From an uncultured Flavobacteriales bacterium (GTDB taxonomy: Bacteria; Bacteroidota; Bacteroidia; Flavobacteriales_E; Vicingaceae): a stretch of DNA of 9,346 bases. Location of the stretch: the NCBI GenBank assembly GCA_937901255.1, contig CALCHN010000024.1, forward strand, positions 1 through 9,346. Reading direction: 5' to 3'. Below the pieces are notes generated by a model. It searched no databases and was not told the DNA's origin. It saw nothing but the letters and a program-made list of their open reading frames with translations. A program made the position numbers and the translations under genes. Positions 7,135 through 9,346 of this stretch are shown piece by piece; within the stretch, counting starts at the first letter, position 1, and every line of letters begins with the position of its first letter.

Positions 7135-7158
7135 GGAACTGCAAGAGCAGTAGCCTAA
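7135..7158 (+). other. tmRNA tag reading frame (probable), ending ARAVA-stop
   Basis: The frame closing at TAA 7156-7158 reads Gly-Thr-Ala-Arg-Ala-Val-Ala from 7135. Its small hydrophobic end resembles the LAA/VA-type C-termini recognised by ClpXP, and Gly-Thr recalls the GET/GEN start of Bacteroidota tags. The stop lies in a possible P5 hairpin (TAGC 7151-7154 / GCTA 7166-7169), as in known tmRNAs. The resume codon is not certain: the same frame is open further upstream, to GGG GAA ACC at 7093 and to an ATG at 7057. Confidence 0.5.
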
Positions 7159-7172
7159 AAGGTAAGCTATTT

Positions 7173-7202
7173 AGAAGGGTGCTTAAAAACCCTTCTTTTT
7201 TT
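7173..7202 (+). terminator. Intrinsic terminator of the tmRNA gene
   Basis: Perfect 8-bp stem AGAAGGGT 7173-7180 / ACCCTTCT 7189-7196 with an 8-base loop, followed by seven T (7196-7202). It closes the tmRNA transcript 14 bases after the tag stop, leaving no room for PK2-PK4. Confidence 0.9.
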
Positions 7203-7207
7203 ATTGG

Positions 7208-7225
7208 AATTAATTAGTATCTTTG
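7208..7225 (+). repeat. 16-bp direct repeat, copy 2 (right of tmRNA), with exact -7 box
   Basis: AATTAATTAGTATCTT 7208-7223 repeats 6913-6928 exactly, 295 bases apart. The copy continues into TATCTTTG (7218-7225), an exact match to the Bacteroidota -7 element TAnnTTTG. No TTG lies at the usual 19-21-base distance (the nearest, 7204-7206, is only 11 bases away), so it is at best a partial promoter. A transcript from here would end at the terminator at 7271-7299. Confidence 0.65.
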
Positions 7226-7270
7226 AATCTCTTTTCATTGATTATTTTGAGTTAATTTATGAATCCCTTA
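7226..7270 (+). other. Short region between two terminators, possible small RNA body
   Basis: This AT-rich stretch lies between the -7-like box at 7218-7225 and a strong terminator. No convincing ORF is present; ATG at 7259 gives only ten codons and runs into the terminator stem. A transcript of roughly 70 bases could be made here; nothing else is visible. Confidence 0.3.
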
Positions 7271-7299
7271 AAAGCCCTGCATCTGTTGTAGGGCTTTTT
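7271..7299 (+). terminator. Intrinsic terminator
   Basis: Stem AAAGCCCTGCA 7271-7281 / TGTAGGGCTTT 7287-7297 (11 pairs, one G-U) with loop TCTGT, followed by T to 7299. It isolates the early genes on the right from late or tmRNA transcription. Confidence 0.9.
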
Positions 7300-7306
7300 C
7301 TTTGAT

Positions 7307-7323
7307 ATGTTAATAAATGTTAA
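7307..7323 (+). promoter_or_regulatory. Tandem heptamer ATGTTAA x2, possible operator
   Basis: ATGTTAA occurs at 7307-7313 and 7317-7323, a 10-bp period (one helical turn), 15 bases before the -33 box of the next promoter. The reverse complement of the same tandem pair lies beside the second early promoter at 8025-8041. This suggests a repressor or activator site, though the motif is AT-rich. Confidence 0.4.
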
Positions 7324-7338
7324 AGTTTAATTCAACTA

Positions 7339-7369
7339 TTGTGAGGTATTAAAAACAGGCGTATATTTG
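7339..7369 (+). promoter_or_regulatory. Bacteroidota-type promoter for the first early genes
   Basis: TTG at 7339-7341, 20-base spacer, and TATATTTG at 7362-7369 match the primary sigma factor consensus of Bacteroidota (TTG / TAnnTTTG) exactly. The transcript should start near 7376, giving a leader of about 40 bases with a small hairpin GGGA 7383-7386 / TCCC 7391-7394. Confidence 0.85.
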
Positions 7370-7406
7370 TATCATACAAAACGGGAATAATCCCAAAACA
7401 ATTAAA

Positions 7407-7414
7407 AACTTTGC
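7407..7414 (+). promoter_or_regulatory. Shared translation-start element AACTTTGC, copy 1
   Basis: AACTTTGC ends three bases before the ATG at 7418; the same octamer precedes the next gene (7744-7751). It has no GGAGG-like character and may be the phage's own start-site signature. Both copies are complementary to the loop of the downstream hairpin at 7958-7985. Confidence 0.5.
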
Positions 7415-7417
7415 AAA

Positions 7418-7717
7418 ATGAAATACATAGCAAACAAAAAATTCGGAGTTGGAGAAGTAACCAACCTAACAGATAAAAAAGCAACAATATACTTTGAAGA
7501 TATTGACGAAACTAAAACGTTATTAATTTCATGTATTAAATTTTACTCTACTTGGGAAGATGCAGAGAATGCAATTATTGAAGCAGAGGAAAAAGAAGCT
7601 ATATTGGAAGCGAAAGAAGAAAGTGAATTGGATGAAATTACAATTAATGGTACTCAAGCCTCTGCCGATTTAGCAGAAAGAAATTATAATGCTGGAAGAA
7701 AAATATATTTCTCATAA
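7418..7717 (+). CDS. Small protein with SH3/tudor-like N-terminal domain
   Basis: A 99-residue protein. Residues 1-45 (KKFGVGEV, then KKATIYFEDIDETKTLL and ISCIKFY) match the FGxGxV - V/IxF - KTLL pattern of small SH3/tudor-like beta barrels such as the C-terminal domain of UvrD/PcrA helicases or CarD-like RNA polymerase-binding modules. Residues 48-75 are a Glu-rich charged helix; the tail contains ASADLAERNYNAGRK. As the first gene behind a strong promoter it may act early, for instance on host RNA polymerase or DNA; this is inference. Leader AACTTTGC (7407-7414) ends three bases before ATG and is shared with the next gene. Confidence 0.7.
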   Translation: MKYIANKKFGVGEVTNLTDKKATIYFEDIDETKTLLISCIKFYSTWEDAENAIIEAEEKEAILEAKEESELDEITINGTQASADLAERNYNAGRKIYFS

Positions 7718-7743
7718 AAACTAACAATAATTTTAAATCAAAA

Positions 7744-7751
7744 AACTTTGC
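7744..7751 (+). promoter_or_regulatory. Shared translation-start element AACTTTGC, copy 2
   Basis: Second copy, ending four bases before the ATG at 7756. The surrounding bases (AAAAACTTTGCAA) also match copy 1, so the conserved block is 13 bases. Confidence 0.5.
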
Positions 7752-7755
7752 AATC

Positions 7756-7956
7756 ATGAAAAATTCAATCATCATCTCAGACTTTACTTTCAGACCATCA
7801 GGACATGGACATTATAAAGTAACCTACAAAAGCCCTGCTACAGGGAAAGAATGGACAACATTAACAAGTAATATGCCTTTAATAGATGTTACCAAAAATG
7901 CAGATGAGCCGCTAAAAAAAGACTTGGATCATTTAAAAAGGGTTTGTAAAAACTAG
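7756..7956 (+). CDS. Small unknown phage protein
   Basis: A 66-residue basic protein with a predicted beta strand pair around HGHYKVTYKSPATGKEWTT (residues 17-35) and a C-terminal helix (EPLKKDLDHLKRVCKN, residues 51-66). The strand-turn pattern is common in tiny early proteins of Bacteroidota phages, but no function is known to me. It shares transcript and start element with the SH3-like gene upstream and is followed by a structured 3' UTR and a terminator. Confidence 0.7.
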   Translation: MKNSIIISDFTFRPSGHGHYKVTYKSPATGKEWTTLTSNMPLIDVTKNADEPLKKDLDHLKRVCKN

Positions 7957-7957
7957 T

Positions 7958-7985
7958 CCCGCAGTTTCTCGCAAAGTTCTGCGGG
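7958..7985 (+). promoter_or_regulatory. 3' UTR hairpin with loop complementary to two start sites
   Basis: Perfect 7-bp stem CCCGCAG 7958-7964 / CTGCGGG 7979-7985 around a 14-base loop. No T-run follows, so it is not itself a terminator. The loop contains GCAAAGTT (7971-7978), the exact reverse complement of AACTTTGC present before both genes of the same transcript. Confidence 0.6.
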
Positions 7986-7990
7986 AAATA

Positions 7991-8026
7991 AAAGCCTTCT
8001 TATTTTATGAGAGGGCTTTTTCTTTT
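7991..8026 (+). terminator. Intrinsic terminator of the first early transcript
   Basis: Ten-pair stem AAAGCCTTCT 7991-8000 / AGAGGGCTTT 8010-8019 (one G-U) with a 9-base loop, followed by a T-rich run to 8026. Confidence 0.85.
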
Positions 8027-8041
8027 AACATACTTTAACAT
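8025..8041 (+). promoter_or_regulatory. Tandem heptamer TTAACAT x2, possible operator
   Basis: TTAACAT occurs at 8025-8031 and 8035-8041 with 10-bp period. It is the reverse complement of the ATGTTAA pair at 7307-7323 and abuts the next promoter's TTG. Confidence 0.4.
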
Positions 8042-8069
8042 TTGGATAGGGAAATATGGTTTATATTTG
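8042..8069 (+). promoter_or_regulatory. Bacteroidota-type promoter for the second early operon
   Basis: TATATTTG at 8062-8069 is an exact -7 box; TTG at 8042-8044 is 17 bases upstream, shorter than the usual 19-21. The 15 bases TATATTTGTATCATA (8062-8076) are identical to 7362-7376 at the other early promoter, including the region where transcripts should start. The first gene start downstream is the ATG at 8101. Confidence 0.75.
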
Positions 8070-8100
8070 TATCATAATAACAACTCAAAAATATAATACG

Positions 8101-8283
8101 ATGACAAATTCAACTCAAGTTTACGAAATAAAAATTGGTAGAGAATGGAAAACTGTAAGAGCAACCTCAATCAAAGCAATAAGTGAATACTCCAAAAAGA
8201 TAAATGCTAAAGATTGGAGAATGGTAGGAATGATGTCAAGAGCTGAAATGATAGAAAGTAAAAATCTTGAAGTAGTAAATTAA
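8101..8283 (+). CDS. Small basic unknown protein
   Basis: A 60-residue protein. An in-frame ATG at 8056 would add 15 residues but lies upstream of the expected transcript start (promoter -7 box at 8062-8069), so 8101 is chosen; it follows an A-rich leader. The N-terminus has two short strands (VYEIKIGREWKTVRAT, residues 7-22), then a helix (SIKAISEYSKKI), with a Met-rich segment WRMVGMMSRAEM. No family is recognised. Confidence 0.65.
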   Translation: MTNSTQVYEIKIGREWKTVRATSIKAISEYSKKINAKDWRMVGMMSRAEMIESKNLEVVN

Positions 8284-8287
8284 AAAT

Positions 8288-8440
8288 ATGTATTTAGATT
8301 CAGAAATAGATTGGAAAGCATATCAAGAGGGATATGATAAATGTATTGAAGTTGATAATGACAAATCAAAAGCCGAAAACCCTTATCCAAAAGAAAGTTT
8401 AAAATGGAAGAGTTGGAATAGGGGTTGGAATGCAGCTTAA
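8288..8440 (+). CDS. Rmf/CrpP-like small protein
   Basis: A 50-residue protein starting four bases after the previous stop. It keeps the spacing and key residues of ribosome modulation factor-like proteins: AYxxGY at residues 11-16, NPYP at 31-34 and WxxGWxA at 43-49. Rmf binds and silences ribosomes in stationary Gammaproteobacteria, and the related phage/plasmid group (CrpP-like) has varied proposed roles. Here the sequence gives only family resemblance; a function in translation control is inference. It belongs to the early operon starting at 8101. Confidence 0.6.
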   Translation: MYLDSEIDWKAYQEGYDKCIEVDNDKSKAENPYPKESLKWKSWNRGWNAA

Positions 8441-8458
8441 TTATAAAATAAAAATAAC

Positions 8459-8683
8459 ATGATAGATTTAGACACTCCACTAACAAAAGGGAAATATAAA
8501 GGAAAGTCAATAAATGAGATACAGGATCATTTTTATATTTGTTGGATTTTAAATAATTGGCAAGATAAATTCTCAGATGCGGTGCATAAAAAATATGATT
8601 ATGATGCATATATTGCTGCTGAATATAATTATGGTAGCGAAGTAGGTGGTGGAATAACATTAGAAGATTGTGAAAAAACTTAA
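8459..8683 (+). CDS. Exonuclease X C-terminal-like / DUF3820-like small protein
   Basis: A 74-residue protein with the motif TPLTKGKYKGKSINEI (residues 6-21) followed by an aromatic helix (DHFYICWILNNW, 23-34). The pattern PxxxGKYKGKxxxEI..(Y)xxWIL is that of small domains found at the C-terminus of exodeoxyribonuclease X-type enzymes and as stand-alone DUF3820-like proteins in phages. No catalytic exonuclease residues are present, so it is likely a binding or accessory module. A second part with YNYGSEVGGG follows. It lies 18 bases after the Rmf-like gene in the same operon. Confidence 0.65.
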   Translation: MIDLDTPLTKGKYKGKSINEIQDHFYICWILNNWQDKFSDAVHKKYDYDAYIAAEYNYGSEVGGGITLEDCEKT

Positions 8684-8693
8684 ATCAAACCAA

Positions 8694-8744
8694 ATGAAAG
8701 AATACAAAACATTTAACAAACAAAATTTAACTCAAAAACAATGA
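8694..8744 (+). CDS. Possible 16-codon leader peptide
   Basis: ATG at 8694 opens a 16-residue Lys/Gln/Asn-rich frame (MKEYKTFNKQNLTQKQ) whose TGA overlaps the next gene's ATG (ATGA), the junction type used elsewhere here. It may be a translated coupling peptide or simply the A-rich leader of the next gene; no further support exists. Confidence 0.2.
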   Translation: MKEYKTFNKQNLTQKQ

Positions 8745-9118
8745 AACAATTTATATTAGACAGAATAAAAGAACAGAAGATATTTACAGATTATGCAATT
8801 CCTGTAGCTAATTTCTCAGACAATGAATTTACCCTATCTACTGAAAAGTTAGAGGCTGTTATGGTAATAAGATTAGACCAAGGGGTTGAACTTTTGAGCC
8901 ACAAAAAAGAGTGGACAACAGGATTTGAGGCGTGGGATGAAATAAAGGACGTAGAAGCATTCGTAAAAATTACCGATATTTATTCCTCCGATGGATGGAA
9001 TGTAACTAAAGATTACAGCAAACAGGATTTAATAGAGATAGAAAAAGCACTTCAAATAATGATTGAAGAAATGCAATTGAATGGAAGTTTACCAATACAG
9101 GAAAATACTTTGTTATGA
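8741..9118 (+). CDS. Unknown early phage protein
   Basis: A 125-residue acidic protein of mixed alpha/beta appearance with no membrane segment. Residues 1-55 contain strands (FTLSTEKLEAVMVIRLDQGVE), the middle has Trp residues (EWTTGFEAWDEI) and a segment DIYSSDGWNVTKDYS, and the C-terminus is a helix (LIEIEKALQIMIEEMQ). No family is recognised. The stop overlaps the start of the next gene by ATGA, so the two are probably translated together and may share a role in replication or early takeover. Confidence 0.7.
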   Translation: MKQFILDRIKEQKIFTDYAIPVANFSDNEFTLSTEKLEAVMVIRLDQGVELLSHKKEWTTGFEAWDEIKDVEAFVKITDIYSSDGWNVTKDYSKQDLIEIEKALQIMIEEMQLNGSLPIQENTLL

Positions 9119-9346
9119 CAGAAGAAGAAGTAAAAATAAAATATCATGAACTTAGTGATAATGGCAAAAGAGTTTGGTCATTTATAAAATATTGGGGCTT
9201 AACTGTTGGGCTAAATGATGCTACAGACCCAAGAATGAAGTTAAAAATAGTTAACTTCTTATCAGAGTACTACCCTCATGTAAGTGAAGGGCATTTATTT
9301 AGAGCATTTGATTTGTATGCAGCCCAAAAATTAGACTTTAAAGACC
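9115..9346 (+). CDS. Partial gene, possible phage replication protein (N-terminus)
   Basis: The first 77 residues of a protein that runs off the window. It is helical and basic, with KYWGLTVGLNDATDPRMKL, then IVNFLSEYYPHVSEGHLFRAFDLYAAQKLDFKD. Segments of this kind (a helix, 'yP.l....l..AF.l.....l') occur at the N-terminus of replication-associated proteins of Bacteroidota phages, where they precede a conserved Tyr-Gly region; that region would lie beyond the window, so the assignment is weak. The start overlaps the preceding stop (ATGA). Confidence 0.65.
   Translation, partial: MTEEEVKIKYHELSDNGKRVWSFIKYWGLTVGLNDATDPRMKLKIVNFLSEYYPHVSEGHLFRAFDLYAAQKLDFKD

Larger units (their letters stand above)
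6937..7202 (+). ncRNA. ssrA: Circularly permuted (two-piece) tmRNA gene
   Basis: tmRNA rescues stalled ribosomes: alanine-charged and bound by SmpB, it adds a degradation tag to the nascent protein. The tRNA-like domain halves are in inverted order here. The acceptor piece (about 6937-6998) has a T arm with stem GGGAG 6974-6978 / CTCCC 6986-6990 and loop TTCGACT, followed by acceptor strand CACCTCC 6991-6997 and discriminator A 6998; CCA is not encoded. After a spacer (6999-7047) the coding piece opens with GGGGGTG 7048-7054 and the conserved TGGAATCGAC 7058-7067. GGGGGTG pairs fully with CACCTCC, including the third-pair G-U wobble that marks alanine acceptors. AGCAAG 7068-7073 pairs with CTTGTT 6963-6968 as P2, at the same place as in one-piece tmRNAs. 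A possible small PK1, tag frame, stop-codon hairpin and terminator follow; pseudoknots PK2-PK4 are absent. The 5' end is an estimate. Confidence 0.82.

Noticed and set aside
7958..7985. The CCCGCAG/CTGCGGG hairpin as a terminator
   Set aside because: It is followed by AAATAAAA rather than a T-run; the real terminator is the next hairpin at 7991-8026.
8056..8100. In-frame ATG 15 codons upstream of the 60-residue gene
   Set aside because: It lies before the expected transcript start of the promoter at 8042-8069, and the extension is an unlikely hydrophobic stretch encoded by the promoter itself.

Overview
The window reads as part of the genome of a double-stranded DNA phage or prophage of a Bacteroidota host, probably a flavobacterium-like one. 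The DNA is AT-rich, all genes lie on the + strand and are tightly packed (many ATGA or TAATG junctions), ribosome binding sites are A-rich rather than GGAGG-like, and two promoters match the Bacteroidota TTG / TAnnTTTG type. No integrase, terminase, portal or capsid gene is visible, so lytic or temperate lifestyle cannot be decided.

Layout. (1) 1-4514: late structural genes: a possible head-tail connector protein, a tail-tube-like protein, a coiled-coil fibre protein, a small baseplate-like beta protein, a 658-residue tail fibre with four Ig-like repeats, and a small unknown protein. (2) 4579-6922: a lysis cassette: a small unknown protein, two small membrane proteins, an overlapping spanin-like pair, an M15 peptidase endolysin with its zinc-binding motif intact, and a third small membrane protein (holin candidates). 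(3) 6923-7417: a 495-base stretch without protein genes. (4) 7418-9346: small early-type genes behind two near-identical promoters, including an SH3/tudor-like protein, an Rmf/CrpP-like protein, an exonuclease X C-terminal-like protein, and the start of a possible replication protein.

The most unusual element is in region 3: an apparent circularly permuted (two-piece) tmRNA gene. The 3' half of the tRNA-like domain (T arm, acceptor strand CACCTCC) comes first, then a spacer of about 50 bases, then the 5' half (GGGGGTG, conserved TGGAATCGAC), a possible pseudoknot, a short tag frame ending ARAVA-stop, a stop-codon hairpin and an intrinsic terminator. The halves pair through a perfect 7-bp acceptor stem with the G3-U wobble typical of alanine-accepting tmRNA, and through a 6-bp P2 helix. 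A 16-bp direct repeat flanks the gene, as if it were a cassette placed after the lysis genes. A phage with its own tmRNA could supplement host ribosome rescue or use a different degradation tag; the host would have to provide SmpB and alanyl-tRNA synthetase.

Other notable points: a structured 3' UTR whose loop is complementary to the start regions of the two genes upstream of it; tandem heptamers with 10-bp period next to both early promoters but in opposite orientation; and a possible small RNA between two terminators.
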